This document shows positions 1 to 13,000 of a stretch of 64,000 nucleotides of DNA, piece by piece; positions within the stretch are counted from its first letter, which is position 1, and each line of letters begins with the position of its first letter. This stretch comes from Ditylenchus dipsaci (lineage: Eukaryota; Nematoda; Chromadorea; Rhabditida; Anguinidae): positions 62,001-126,000 of the forward strand of contig SADC01000095.1 in the NCBI GenBank assembly GCA_004194705.1. The letters run 5' to 3'. Under the pieces are notes generated by a model, which ran no database searches, had not been told where the DNA came from, and saw only the letters and a list, made by a program, of their open reading frames with translations. The position numbers and the translations under genes are program-made.

Positions 1-422
1 ATTTTTTAAGCAAAATTATCAGAAAAAAAACTTGTCCTAGTTGGACATCCAGATTTACTACTTGTACCGGGATATAGATTGAGTGGACTAATACAATGCA
101 CTTACTTATTCCAGCCTATCCGCCGAGGTATCCCTTTACCAGAGGTATCCATTTATCTCCAGATATCTCCATCTACCTAAACCACCTTAGCATTGAGTAC
201 TAAGCATGATTAACAAAAGCAAATAAACAAAACTAGGCATTTTTGAGCAAAAACTAGGCACTTTTCAGTGAAAACTAAGCAGATTTAATTCTCTTCCATT
301 AATAATTAACTATTGAATGAGTTTTTTGAATCACTAATAGCTATGAATCATTTAAAAATGTTTCAAAAATGATCAAATTAAAATATAAACTGTGCGATGA
401 ACTCAATGATAACTGTGAATGA
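1..422. other. Intergenic DNA, nothing recognised
   Basis: AT-rich unique-looking sequence left of the first fold-back element. I see no coding exon, RNA gene or clear repeat. A short run of near-repeats containing GCAAAAACTAGGCA lies around 235-275. Confidence 0.5.
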
Positions 423-737
423 ATCCTACACATGGAACGCAAAAGCGGCAAAACGACAAGAAAACGGCAAAATTTTTTAAAAAAGAATTAATTTTGAGAA
501 CGGCAAAAAAACGGCAAAATTTCTCGAGAGAAAATTTTGCCGTTTTTAATTCATTTTGCCGTTTTTTTGCCGTTTTTCGAGTTTCGACATCAAGCGCTCA
601 TGTTTTGCTGGTTTTTGATGTCTCTGATTTATATTTTATCGAGAATTAACACTTTCAGACCTTCCACACACTAATCATTAACACAATCAGTAATATTCAA
701 GCTGTTAAATCGAAAAAGAATGCTAGAAAAACAATTA

Positions 738-1764
738 GTATCAACCAGGGTGGTATACTCGACGATTACCTCAGCCATCAGCCTCAGCCTCAGCCGGCTG
801 AGGTCTGAAAATTTTCCTCAGCCTCAGCCGTCAGCCGTGCCAAAATTTTTACCTCAGCCATCAGCCTCAGCCTCAGCCGGCTGAGGTCTGAAAATTTTCC
901 TCAGCCTCAGCCGTCAGCCGAGCAAAATTTTTACCTCAGCCATCAGCCTCAGCCGGCTGATGGCTGAGTTAACCTCAGCCGGCTGAGTTCGAGCTCAGCC
1001 GGCTGTAATATAAAACTATTAAAATTAACAATTTTATTGGTTTGTGTATAAGTAGCCATAAAATAGACAAAGCTGGCTTTTGAGGTAAAATGACTTATGT
1101 TTGGTGAAAAAAAGTCTTTTTTGTGCGAATTTCAATTTTGTGAAATTAAATTCGTATTCTTCTATTTTGTTTTCAAAATCATGACACCATTAAGTAGCTG
1201 TGCGATTCTGGTTACGGATAAAGTATCAATTATTGCATAACGTCACGAAATGTAAAATAATAAGTTAAAGTTATGAACTGAATTACTTTTTTGACCCCCT
1301 TATGCTTTAGTCCTGCTGTTTACAATTTTTTAAGAGAATGCAATAGATATAATTTTGTAAGAAACCAGAATTGCAGCGCTACCTGATGGCATTATTACTA
1401 TAAAAAATTGGAAATTTCAAAGCTTTTTAGACAAAAAGTTAAGTTTAAAATTTTTTCTGTTAAGAAAATTTTAAAAAAATTTTCTGCCTCAGCCGTCTGC
1501 CAGGTCTAAAAATTTCCTCAGCCGTCAGCCTCAGCCGGCTGAGGTCTGAAAATTTTCCTCAGCCTCAGCCGTCAGCCGGGCCGAAATTTTTACTACAGCC
1601 ATCAGCCTCAGCCGGCTGAGGTCTGAAAATTTTCCTCAGCCTCAGCCTTCAGCCGGGCCGAAATTTCTACCTCAGCCATCAGCCTCAGCCTCAGCCGGCT
1701 GATGGCTGAGTATAACCTCAGCCGGCTGAAGTCAGCCGGCTGAGGTTACCACCCTGGTATCAAC
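738..1764. mobile_element. Nested non-autonomous hAT-like element (CAGGGTGGTA ends)
   Basis: The element 746-1756 has inverted ends CAGGGTGGTA and TACCACCCTG and an exact 8-bp duplication GTATCAAC at 738-745 and 1757-1764. The CAGGG terminus is typical of hAT elements. Both subterminal regions are arrays of CCTCAGC/GGCTGAGG-type repeats; the middle is unique AT-rich DNA without a reading frame. The opposite arm of the host palindrome (about 3440-3460) keeps the uninterrupted insertion site, so this insertion is younger than the host fold-back. Confidence 0.9.
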
Positions 1765-2098
1765 CTGGAGCATGGAATTTTCATTTTCTTCTGTTTTCAG
1801 ACATATTAATTAATAATCACATGCACACATATTTATTTTCAGGTAAATTCCGATGATTCGAGTTGGATGCAAGCTTCAGCTGGGCCAGCAAGACTGCAAA
1901 GGACATGAATAGTTGGACAAGCGAATGCTGGTGAGCTCTAACCTTCCTTTACTTTTACAGCTTTATAACTCAAGAACAACAGTAATTAGTTGTGTTTCAG
2001 GTTCTCCGGTCAGTTAAATTATACTTTTGAGAACAATTTTTACTTTTTTTGGGCATACAATGAGACTGCATACCACCTGACAAAGTCACCAATAAATG

Positions 2099-2261
2099 TA
2101 CAGTCGACTCTTGATTTAACATACGGTCGATTTAACATACACCCCCGATTTAACATACATCTAGCCGGTGCCTTCAATAATAAACTTCGTCAAATTACCC
2201 CCGATTTAACATATGGCTGGGTTGGTCCCCAGGATGCATGGTAAATCGAGAGTCGGCTGTA
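2099..2261. mobile_element. Pogo/Tc1-like MITE nested in the fold-back
   Basis: The termini CAGTCGACTC and GAGTCGGCTG are flanked by TA on both sides, as expected for Tc1/mariner/pogo insertions. Internally CGATTTAACATAC is repeated. The opposite arm near 3120 carries the empty site with a single TA. Confidence 0.75.
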
Positions 2262-3897
2262 GTACCAAACTCAAGGTATTGCCTAACACGTATATTTTGA
2301 TCTATGGAAAAATCTGTACTTTGTCGGTATGTATGTGGTCGAGGTGTCACTTTCTATGTGCCTTCGTGCTCCATGACCATGACAGTATGGCTAGGCCTGT
2401 GTAACATATCTGTCGGAGTGCGTTAACTTGATACAAGAGGCTGCCTAGCGAAAGTGGTTATAAGCCGCATACTATTTCACCATTTGGCCGTGCGCTGAAT
2501 CTAAATCAATAATTTTCAGGTACAATGGGTCATTCAGGTATCTTATTCTCGTGTATAAAATTTCCTTTGCTGTCTTTTATCGATCAGCAATTCAGGTCAT
2601 GAACGAACGTCCGCTCCTGTGTCTAAATTGTTCAGGTCTCTGACGTTCGTTCACAGAAATCTAGTCCTCTATAGTACAGTACTCGGCTGTCTTGATTTTA
2701 GTGTCCCATGAAGTGACTAATATAGCGACTACCTGAGTATCATATAGCAAGATCTGAACAATTTAGACACAAGAGCGGACGTTCGTTCATGAACTGAATT
2801 GCTGATCCACAAAAAACCATAAGAGAATTTTTCTTAATAAGAACATGATACCTGAATAGGACCCGTTGTATCTGAAAATTAGTAATATGAAATTCTGCAG
2901 GTGATTACGGTAAATAGTATGCGGCTTATAACCACTTTCGCTAGGCAGCCTCTTGTATACAAGTTGACGTGCTCCGACAGTTATGTTACTTAGGCCTAGC
3001 CATACTGTCTTGGGGTGGAGCACAAAGGCACATAGAAAGGGACACTGTAACCACATAAAGTCGACAAAGTCAAGAGGTTTCTCAAAATGTACGTGTGTGG
3101 CCACGTCATGATTTCGAGTTTACATTTGCTTGTGACTTTGTCAGGCAGTTTGCAGTCACATTATAAATTGTTCACAAAAGAAAATCTACCTGACTGGAGA
3201 ACCTGAACCGCAAGTAATTACTGTTGTTCTTGAGGTATAGAGCTGTAAAAGTGAAGGAAGGTTAGAGCCCACCAGCATACCCTCATCCTACTAGCTGATT
3301 CATATCATTTGCAGTCTTGCTGGCCCAGCTGAAGCTTCTGTCCAACTTGAGCATTGAAATTTGCTTAAAAATAAATATGTGTGTGTATGTGATTATAAAT
3401 TAAAATGCGTGAGAACAGGAACACAATGAAAATCCCATGCTCCAGGTTAATACTAATTGTTTTATTAGCATTATTTTTCGATTTAACCGTTTGAATATTA
3501 CTGGTTCTGTTGTTGATTAGTGTATGGAAGGTCTGAAAATGTTAATTCTCGATAAAATATAAATCAGAGACATCAAAAACCAGCAAAACATAAGCGCTTG
3601 ATGTCGAAACTTGAAAAACGGCAAAAAAACGGCAAAATGAATAAACAAACGGCAAAGTTTTCTCTCGAGAAATTTTGCCGTTTTTTTGCCGTTCTCAAAA
3701 TTAATTCTTTTTTAAAAAATTTTGCCGTTTTCTTGTCGTTTTGCCGCTTTTGCGTTCCATGATCCTACACATAAACAGAGAATAATTGATTGATTAATTA
3801 ATGGCACAACGCCAAGAAATTTAAATCAGTTTTACATTCATATATATTTGAAGCCTTAGAATTCATATACGTCTAGAGCAATAACTTTTTTTCTCGA

Positions 3898-5328
3898 TTA
3901 CGAGTGCTTCAAAATAAATCTGTGCGGTAAGTGTTCGTCTCTCTTGCTGAATTCTAATAATGGTCTGTCATATTTTTTAATTTTAAACATCCAAATGTTT
4001 CTCTTCAATAGTGTTGTCTTCGATGGCATTTTCTGCGATGGTATTCTCTTCGATGGTATTCTATCCGATGGTATTCTCTCCGATGGTTCTTTCTTCTGTG
4101 GTATTCTCTTCGATGGCTGTCTCTGCAATGGTATCGTCTTCGATGGTATTCTCTCTGATAGTTGTCTCTTCGGTGGTATTCTCTTCGATGGTATTCTCTC
4201 CGATGGCTGTCTCTCCAATAATATTGTCTTCGATGTTATTGTCTTCGATGGCATTCTCTTCTATGGTATTCACATCAATGATATTCTCTTCGATGGTTGT
4301 CTCTTCGATGGTATTCTCTTTGATGGCTGTCTCTCCGATGGTATTGTCTTCGATGATATTGTCTTGATGGCATTCTCTTCTATGGTATTCACATCAATGG
4401 TATTCTCTTCGATGGTTGTCTTTTCGGTGGCATTCTTTTCGATGTTATTGCTTCGATGGTATTCACTTCAATGGTATTCTCTTCGATGGTTGTCTTTTCG
4501 ATACTATTCTCTTCGATGGCATTCCTTCGATGGTTGTTTCTTCGGTGGCTTTCTCTTCGATAGTATTCTCTTCGATGGTTGACTCTTCGGTGTTATTCTC
4601 TCCGATGGTATTCTCTTTGATCATATTCTTTTTAATGGTTGTCTCTTCGCTGGTATTATCTATGGTGGTATTCTCTTCGGTTGGTTTTTCTTATTGGTAT
4701 TTTTCTCAGCGCTATTTTCTTCGATAATGTTCACATCAGTACTTTTCTCTCACTTCAGTAATTTTTCGTCATTGAATTATTTTGACGAAAAGCAGAATAA
4801 TTTTCAGTGCATGGGTGTTGAGTGTCTGTCTCTTTTGCTAAATTTGCATAATAGTCTCTTATTTATATTTTGAATGAGGACGTCAAAACAGTTCTCTTCA
4901 GTGGTGTTCTCTTCAGTGCTATCGTTTCCCTTCTGTATTTTATTCGTGGTCGACATGATTTTATTGGCCAACAGCAGGATACATCTAGGTAAGTGTTAAG
5001 GTTTCATGCTGAATTATCATGATTTGTTCTCATATTTTTCGAATAAAGACATAAAGATTTTTTTCTCTTGGTATACTCTTCTGTATTATTCTCTGTCTTC
5101 GGTATTTCCTTCGCGGTGGAAATGAGTATTTTGACCGACAGCATGATGTCTCTCTGTTTGCTTTATCGCTGCGTCAATTATATGTAAGCTGATCATATTT
5201 TTAATGAAATCTCTTTTCTTAATATTATTTTCATTGTCGTATGCTTTCATTACTTCTGATGATAATAAGTCAATTATGTGATGAGGTTTTTTCACGTATT
5301 CCTTCGCTAATTTTTTTTTAAGAAACAA
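3898..5328 (-). repeat. Degenerate acidic repeat array with a 15-bp minisatellite (former coding repeats)
   Basis: About 4011-4720 is a 15-bp minisatellite (TTCTCTTCGATGGTA-like). On the minus strand it reads as the pentapeptide NTIEE/NTTEE and variants. At several places (about 3898-4010, 4800-4925, 4970-5090, 5100-5328) a longer related unit recurs; on the minus strand it reads like INKRLL..FSKRDRH and shares a GQN/ANK..STTNKI-like segment. The phase is broken between units. Long open frames exist on both strands simply because a period-15 repeat has no stops. I read it as the decayed remains of a repeat-containing minus-strand protein; no current gene can be supported. Confidence 0.5.
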
Positions 5329-5852
5329 GCGTGAAAACTTTCTTTTTATTCAGTGTGGTCTAAACCGAATCACTGATTTCTTTAAAAGCTTAATGAATAG
5401 TAATATTAGGCAAATGCGATGAAGTAATAATGATAAAATAAAAAACTGAGAGCAGCTTATGGTGAAAGAATATAAAATTTCAGTATAGCAAGAAGCATCG
5501 ATAAACATTCCGAAAAGGTTGAAAGTATTCGGCTGATAACCTAGAAAAGGATAGACAATGAAAGATAAGAAACATTACAGCTATCCAACACTCTTGGTTA
5601 TTTTTCATCCTAAATCTACTTTATTTGACTGCAATTGGCTTATTCTTTGTTAAACGGCATCCCTAATTATCTGACACCTCAATTATCCAGCACTCTGAAG
5701 CTAGTCCCAAAGGATGCCGGATAAACTAGCTAAGGCTGTATCTTTTTATTTTTACTTGTTTAGCGACGTTATAAATTATGAATCGTTGTAAATGGATTGG
5801 AAAAAATCCCCAAAAGGAATGGAATGCATACATAGTCAAATGAATGTGACCG
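5329..5852. other. Intergenic DNA, nothing recognised
   Basis: AT-rich sequence with no coding exon or recognisable element on either strand. Confidence 0.4.
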
Positions 5853-6253
5853 GGAATTTGGGTGCATAGACGTTTTTCGAAAATGAAACTTTTTTCATTT
5901 TCGAGAAACGTTTCTCGAATTTGAAACTCAAAGAGTAAAATATCTCTAGGGGTATATATGTATACCTGTAAAGATACTTATTTAGACATACCAAGGGTAT
6001 TTGGCCGCTTCGCGGCCAAAGACCAGCACACTCCACATTGCAAGGGATAAGCGTACATACATGTGTTAACCCCTAACCCCCGCAATGTGGAATATGCTGG
6101 ACTTTGGCCATCACATTCAGCCAAATACCCTTGATATGTCTAAATAAGGTATACACCTAGAGATATTTTACTCTTTTGAGTTTCAGATTCGAGAAACGTT
6201 TCTCGAAAATGAAAAAAGTTTCATTTTCGAGAAACGTCTATACCCCGGAATTT
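5853..6253. mobile_element. Fold-back MITE with 7-bp direct repeat
   Basis: The arms 5860-6040 and 6055-6246 are reverse complements over nearly their whole length. They share ATAGACG, the CATTTTCGAGAAACGTTTCTCGA block, the GATATTTTACTC block and TTTAGACATA. Flanks carry GGAATTT at 5853-5859 and 6247-6253. The element has no coding capacity. Confidence 0.75.
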
Positions 6254-6446
6254 GACCGCTTTAAAGATCCACTGAGGGTGGATCTGGATCATTGAGGATG
6301 AATGATCATATAGTCTTGATCATTTGATCATATAGTCTCCCATATAGTCTTTAATATTTCTTTCTAAATCCAAAATTTTCCAATTTCCGATTCCCCAGAT
6401 GAATGAGACCTATTCGGGATAATATATGGCAGAAAACAATTCTTTG

Positions 6447-6552
6447 CTATCGCCAGGATTCGAACCTGTTTGAACATTTTAAATTGGCGGCTTTTGGGGA
6501 CCAAATGACCGGGGATCAAATGACGAGGACCAAATGACCGGGACCAAATGAC
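6447..6552. repeat. Short tandem repeat CCAAATGACCGGGGA and isolated tRNA B-box-like motif
   Basis: A unit of about 15 bp (ACCAAATGACCGGGG and variants) is repeated four times at 6490-6552. Just upstream, the minus strand has GGTTCGAATCC, a perfect B-box/T-loop motif. No complementary acceptor stem or anticodon arm can be drawn, so it is not called a tRNA. Confidence 0.45.
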
Positions 6553-6604
6553 CTAACGCCAAGACGAGTATTATACGGGCAAAAAAGTATTATCCAGAAA
6601 GAAT

Positions 6605-6850
6605 ACTATTTGCACCAAAAAAAATCTCATTTGCACCTAAAAGAATTGGATTTGCACCTAAAAGAATTTAATTTGCACCAAAAGAAAATTATTTTCACCA
6701 AAAAAAAAACAATTTGTACCACGGCGATTTGCGCCAAAATAAAATCTTTTTGCACCAAAAAGATCATATTTGCACCAAAAAAGAGCTTTTTTGCACCAAA
6801 AAAAAATCTTTTTGCACCAAAAAGAAATTTTTTTGCACCAGAAAAAATCC
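6605..6850. repeat. A-rich tandem repeat, unit like TTTGCACCAAAAAAAA
   Basis: About 13 degenerate units of 16-20 bp. The stop-free frames on both strands (polylysine/phenylalanine-like) are artefacts of this composition. Confidence 0.7.
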
Positions 6851-7053
6851 ATATATTTAATTTAATTAGGAATAGGATCAATTTCTCATCCCTGATCACT
6901 ACCAAATTTAGAATTTCGCTCAAGACAACAAACATTAGGTTTTTGGGTTTGAATGTTTGTTGTCTTGAGCAGAATTTAAATTTGACTTTTATTTGTCTAA
7001 TCCCTTTGCACTAAGATTTTTGAAATTTTATCTCATCGTTTTTATCGCATATC

Positions 7054-10000
7054 ATGAGAGATATGCGATCTGATGGACGCAATATCAAGTCATTATTCAT
7101 AACAAACATCACTGTGCGATACAACTCTATCACAGCCCCTTATGGCGAGAACAAGAATCCTGCTCCATTTGCTGCGGTCGCGACCAAAAGAAACTTGGTA
7201 AATTGCAAAACTGCTGTCTCAATATGTATTCGATTTCAAAATTTATTTTCAGACACCTTTGCCCTATGATCTTCGCAAGTGCCGAAGTATTTCTTTCAAT
7301 GAAGATGGCAGTAGTGCCATTGCTTCAACCAAGCCAACCATAAAGAATCTGCCCGGCGAAATACTGGTGAGTTTTTTTTAATACTTGTCGTACCTGAAAA
7401 ATACTACGGTCGACGCTCGATTTAACATACGGCCTGGGGACTAAGCTAACCGTATGTTAAATCGAGCATATGTTAAATCGGGTGTAAGTTAAATCAATCG
7501 TCAATTTTATTCTACTGTAAAAAAGTAATACATGACTTTTTTAAGCCTTTTATTTACCATACATCTTTGTGATCGTATTTTAAAATTCTGTAATTCAAGA
7601 TCAACTATGGATTTAAAAGCGATGATCACTTGCACAATTACCATTCCAATTTTCAGATGATAATCTTTCAATTCCTGTCTCCTATCGACCGCATCCAAAT
7701 CGAACGAGTTTGTAAACGCTGGAAAAGTATTGCCGAAAACTGGAGTTGGACGAAATACCGAGTGCCCGCAGCTGGTGAATGGGCCAATTGAAACCTGGGA
7801 GAGTCAATGTGAGTTGTATATTGCATCTTTTTCAAGTCCTAACGTAAACATAACCTTTAGTTCAAACAACTATTTGCTCGCAGTGGCCGTTTCATCCAAG
7901 AGTTCAGTCCAGCCAATTTCAACCAGTCTGGACTGGATGAAACTTACGGAATTGGAGATCTTCTGCCCATGCTTCCTAGATTGCAACACCTGAACCTGAT
8001 GAACATGTTATTGTTGGCCACTGACCTAGATCTAATTTCCCAGAAGCGCTTGAAGTCTTTGGTGTTGCCTGCTGTGGTTGGTTTTTTGTTCTTGCTCGAT
8101 AGGTTTTACAAAATGTTTGAGACATGAGTAGTCCAGTATCAAATGGATGCGTTAAAGTTTTTTAGGCCTACAAAAGCTTTTAATACAGTCAAATAGTTTT
8201 TTTCGTCGCAAATAAACAGGTATTTTGATATAAAAAAAAAGTCCAGTTTTCGGTTAGCCGACTGATTGACACATTAAAAGCGGTTCGCAGGGTACCGTAT
8301 TCTCTCTATTAGTTCCACACTCTCTATTAAACCCACACCCCCAACATTGAGGACCTGTATCTCAGCTCAGAGAAAAAATTTAACAAAGCTGTTTATTGCA
8401 CTTTCTTAACTCCCACGAGCTACTGATTCCGCTCTTTAGATTTTCAATTTTCACTAAAAATATCGAGATCGACCCCAAATTTTTCCGATTTTCGGACGAT
8501 TGAAAAATAATCCCACATGTGGAACTAATAGAGAGAATACGGTATTCGCTTTTCGAGACTTCTCTATAAATTTTCTCTTTGCCGGTTTCTTGAAAGTTTA
8601 ACTGTAAGTTTTAACCAATTTGTTGACCAAATAGTGACTTCTTTTTGTCACCTTCTATCAATTTGATATTGCAAAAAGATTTTTGAAAGACGCAAAGAAT
8701 CATCTGTGTTTATTAGCTTATTTCTTTGTCATCTTGTATCTTTTTAGAATAATTTTAATCACAATTCGTAATTTCTTATAAGTGATCTGCAAATTTAGGA
8801 AACTTCCCTCTTGCCCTACTTGACAGCTCTGCTGCAGCAATCTGACCAGTTAGAATTTTTGCGCATTGAATCATGTATTGGCTACACCTTCGACTATCTG
8901 CCCGCCAGTCTCAAAAGTATCGAAATAGACTATAGCGACTATTGTGATGAACTCGTCAGCCAGGTGGGAAAGCAAGGTATACCGTTGGTCAATCTCAAGC
9001 TCAGAAACAATAACATTGGTGCACTGGGCTTTCAACAACTTTCATCCAGTTGCTCTACCAGGTTGGTTAATTATGTCTTGATCCTTAAAAATTTTTTTTT
9101 AGTCTGACTAATCTGGCTGTGTATCTTACCGAGACGGAATCTGCTCAATTTATCAGTTTGCTCCACACTTTCTACAACCTTCGAGTGTTAGAGGTCCAAT
9201 TCGCAGCCATTAATATTGAACATACGGTTAATGAGGTGACATTTTAATAATATTTTGGCGTGTAGCAAAGATGTTTTTTTATAAAATTAGTGCTCATGAC
9301 CCGAAATAACTATATAATTGGTACCTAAATAATTATTATTTGCCTCCTCGTGCTCCGACATATTCAAAGGCATGGAATAAGATTGAGCACCACCCAATTT
9401 TTAATATTTAGTCATTTATTCTATATTGACTGAACGTCCAGCACCGAAAATTTCATACAATTTTATAGAAACGTAAATACACGCAGACATGACCCAGACT
9501 ACAGGGTAAACTTTTAATTTGGGAAGATTTGAAACGCCAAAAACTTTTTTAATTTTTATTTCTAATGATATTATCAACACCTCATAAGAAAGCCCTATGT
9601 CTTACGTTTTGACACTAGCAAAAATATTTTACTGCTTTTAGGAGTAGAAAGTTTAACAGGAAATGACACTTTTGTTGAGAAAAACGATATTTGAGCTGGA
9701 ATGTATTTTGGAATTCCTTCGAAAAATGCCCTAAAAACGGAAAAGGGGAAGGGGAAAACCATAGAGAAAAAATTGATCAGTCTATTGTTAAATTTAGATT
9801 GTTAGTGCATTTTTTGAAGCAATTTTTGAATTCTGATATTGATGATGCTAAGCCAACTTTTAATTTTGCACAAGATTGTCTCGAAACACAACACCGGATT
9901 GTCGACAAAATATGGCTCCAAAACCATATTAAAAAACACAAAACTTGGAAAAATCCTTTCGTGCCGAGACTATCTCCTTAACAGCTTTCACCCTCCCTTT

Positions 10001-13000
10001 AAAAGGGCAAAGCTTTTCCTTGCTGCTAAAAGACTTCTTTTTGCTCCCAAAGGACTTTTTTTTGCTGCTAATTTTTTTTGCTGCAAAAAGACTTTTTTTT
10101 GCGCCAAAAAGACTTTTTTTGCTGCAAAAAGACTTTTTTTTGCTCCCAAAGGACTTTTTTTGCTGCTAATTTTGTCTGCTGCAAAAAGACTTTTTTTTGC
10201 TCCAAGAAGACTTTTTTTTGCTGCAAAAAGACTTTTTGTGCTGCAAAAAGACTTTTTTTTGCTGCTAAAATACTTTTTTTTGCTGCTAAATACTTTTTTT
10301 GCTGCAAATATTGTTTTGCTTCACATGCCTTCTCCGCAACATTTTTCACTAGAAATATCAATTATTATACATATTTTGCGGTCAATTTGTCCACAAAACT
10401 TTTATTATTTCTTAGGAACGAATAAACCATGCTATACAACCCAAAATTGTGTGCTGAAAATAGTTTGTTGAGACCGAAATTCTGTTTTGACTAACTAGAA
10501 TCTCAATACTCTGGTTTATTCATGAAAAAAACAGTACCCACTTTAAGGTAGTCGCGACATATGCACTTGGACGGGGGGGGGCGCACTTTATATTGATTTG
10601 AGAAAAGTGTTTAAACATCTGCTAAGTAACTTTTTTACGCTCAGAAGGATTTAAAGCTATTTTCTGACACCTTCGTAAATGAAAAATCAATTTTTTGGAA
10701 AAAAATTCAACCAAAATTTAAGTTTTTATTTAATTTTTGCCCCTGAAATGCATAAATACCAGGTAGTCGACCTTAAAATTAAGGGAATCATTCAGACTGA
10801 GGATGTATATAATTATATCATGCCTAGAGCAGTGCCTTGAGTGATTTAGTGTGTATAAATTTAGTGTGTATGAAAAGTCGGTTTTTGCCGCGAAATTTTT
10901 AGGCGGTACTTAAGTTGTTCAGCCGGACCCCACCTGGAGAATAAGGAACTACCTAGGTTTCGAAAGTGTGATTAATTGATCTGTGGACGAATTGACGTGT
11001 GGACGAATTGGCGAATGCACGAATTGACTGTGGACGCATTCACTGTAAACGAATTGACCGCAAAATATGTATAATAATTGATATTTCTAGTGAAAAATGT
11101 TGCGGAGAAGGCATGTGAAGCAAAACAATATTTGCAGCAAAAAAAGTATTTTAGCAGCAAAAAAAGTCTTTTTGCAGCACGAAAAGTCTTTTTGCAGCAA
11201 AAAAAAGTCTTCTTGGAGCAAAAAAAAGTCTTTTGCAGCAAACAAAATTAGCAGCAAAAAAAAGTCCTTTGGGAGCAAAAAAAGTCTTTTTGCAGCAAAA
11301 AAAGTCTTTTTGGCGCAAAAAAAAGTCTTTTTGCAGCAAAAAAAATTAGCAGCAAAAAAAAGTCCTTTGGGAGCAAAAAGAAGTCTTTTAGCAGCAAGGA
11401 AAAGCTTTGCCCCCTTTAAAATGAATAACCATATAAATAACCGATAACAAAATAACCATCAATTTAAACAAATAAATAATAAATTTTAAAATTTTCACCA
11501 TAAACCTATTGGACTACGATGTCGCGCAGATCAAGAATTAAAAACCCACTGGATGTAACTGAATGTAACAATTGTTGCCCCTAAAGTCTGAACTCTCGCC
11601 CCTTTTTCAAATTTCAAATAAAATAACTGAAATCTTGGGTCAGCGACAAATTGCGAAAATTCAAATTGCGCCAAGATTAACTAACAAATTCAGTCTTTTT
11701 GAACTGAATTTATTACTAAATCTTGACACAATTTGAATTGTCGTAATATAAATTGTCGCAATCTGTCGCTGACCAAATCTTGCCTCTATATCAAAATAGG
11801 GTTAATTGCTCCGATTTTGCTCGAACGCCACAAATCAGAGTAATTTACCTGATTTCGATTTAAAGGGGGCAAGATTTCAGTTAATTTATTTGAGATTTGA
11901 AAAAAGGGGCAAGAATTCAGTCTTTAGAGGCAACAATTCGATTCCATCCATTTTGTATTGAATGTAAGGGGTTGAAATAAAAAAAACTACGTAAAAACTT
12001 AATCCAATAAAACGTGAATTTTAATCTTTTTAAAGGCCATATCTAAACATTCTGATATTAAAAAAGTTCTGCAAAATGGATTTTTTAGCTCTAATGATAA
12101 ATATTATAAACTAATAATAATAAATAAACTATGAACTAATAATGATGAAGAGTTATATGAGTGCTTCACAATTAATCAAAGCTTTGACTACTATAGCCTG
12201 AAGTTCCTAAAAAAGTCATGTTTGTTTTGAATGAGCATGTCTCAGCGCAAAGTTTCAGTAAATTGTTTATTTTGGTGTTAAACAAAACGGGAAATATAGA
12301 GCTTACTAGTGAGCTATTGATGATGTCGTTGGGGTCAAAAATTCAAAAAGTTATGAGCATTTTAAATTTACCCAAAATAAAGGTCCACCCTGAATATCCA
12401 TTTAAAATGTTAACTAGTTCTAGCAATGCAGTACAACGCAGTAGCCACAACGCTAAGCTTTCATTTCTGCTATAACAGAGAGAAAATACCGTCTTAAGCT
12501 GGTATGAAAATTTGAAAAAAATTGTCAAATTTTGTGTTTTGCAACCCTGCAAACACGGTAGATTTTGGGGTTTTAGAGTTGATAGTCTTCTATCAAAGTT
12601 AAAAAAAATTAGAATAGTCAGCACTAATGCCACCTGAACAAGTATAAATTAGATTTCTTTATCACATTTTCAGTAAAGGCGATTTTTCTAAGAAAAATCT
12701 GTTCAGGTGATGCTTGAAATCGTAGCTGCATGTCCCAAACTAGAGAAACTGAGTGTTAAATTCCCCTTGTGCGCTACGCCAGACAGTCAAACTCTGCTCA
12801 AACTTGCCGAATTGCGCCTTCTAACCTCAGTGGATATGTGCCACTTTTGCAGTTGTCGCGCCGACGTGGATTTGCTGCTGGAAAAGCTGTGTTCCAATCG
12901 CACACTTAAAGTCAGCCAAATTTATATATATCGAGACCGTTTGTATATCGGGCGGCGGTAGATTGAACCTCTATAAATTGAACCTCGGTGAATTTTCCCT

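Larger units (their letters stand above)
423..3769. mobile_element. 3.3-kb fold-back (palindromic) hAT-like element with 8-bp target duplication
   Basis: The sequence 431-3761 is a long imperfect palindrome. It starts CATGGAACGC and ends GCGTTCCATG, and is flanked by the 8-bp direct repeat ATCCTACA at 423-430 and 3762-3769. Matching arm segments include the AACGGCAAAA block (about 440-560 and 3615-3745), the CAGCTGGGCCAGCAAGACTG block (about 1875 and 3310), the AGGCTGCCTAGCGAAAGTGG block (about 2440 and 2940) and the GAACGAACGTCCGCTC block (about 2602 and 2775). The centre is near 2690. No transposase reading frame is visible, so it is non-autonomous. The 8-bp duplication is what hAT transposases make; the superfamily is inferred from that. 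Two younger elements are inserted in the left arm. Confidence 0.85.

Noticed and set aside
419..649. 76-residue open frame at the left edge of the palindrome
   Set aside because: Built from AACGGCAAAA repeats of the fold-back arm; the same sequence is inverted at 3560-3745.
3944..4582. 212-residue open frame of DGILF repeats
   Set aside because: Stop-free only because of the 15-bp minisatellite; it starts at TTG and all frames on both strands are open over the array.
6447..6520. Possible tRNA on the minus strand (GGTTCGAATCC)
   Set aside because: T-loop motif only; no acceptor stem, D arm or anticodon stem can be paired upstream.
6610..7014. Lys/Phe-rich open frames on both strands
   Set aside because: Artefact of the TTTGCACCAAAA tandem repeat.
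9839..11447. Overlapping open frames of AAKRLFFAP/CCKKTFF repeats
   Set aside because: They lie in the arms of the 9997-11421 fold-back element and mirror each other.
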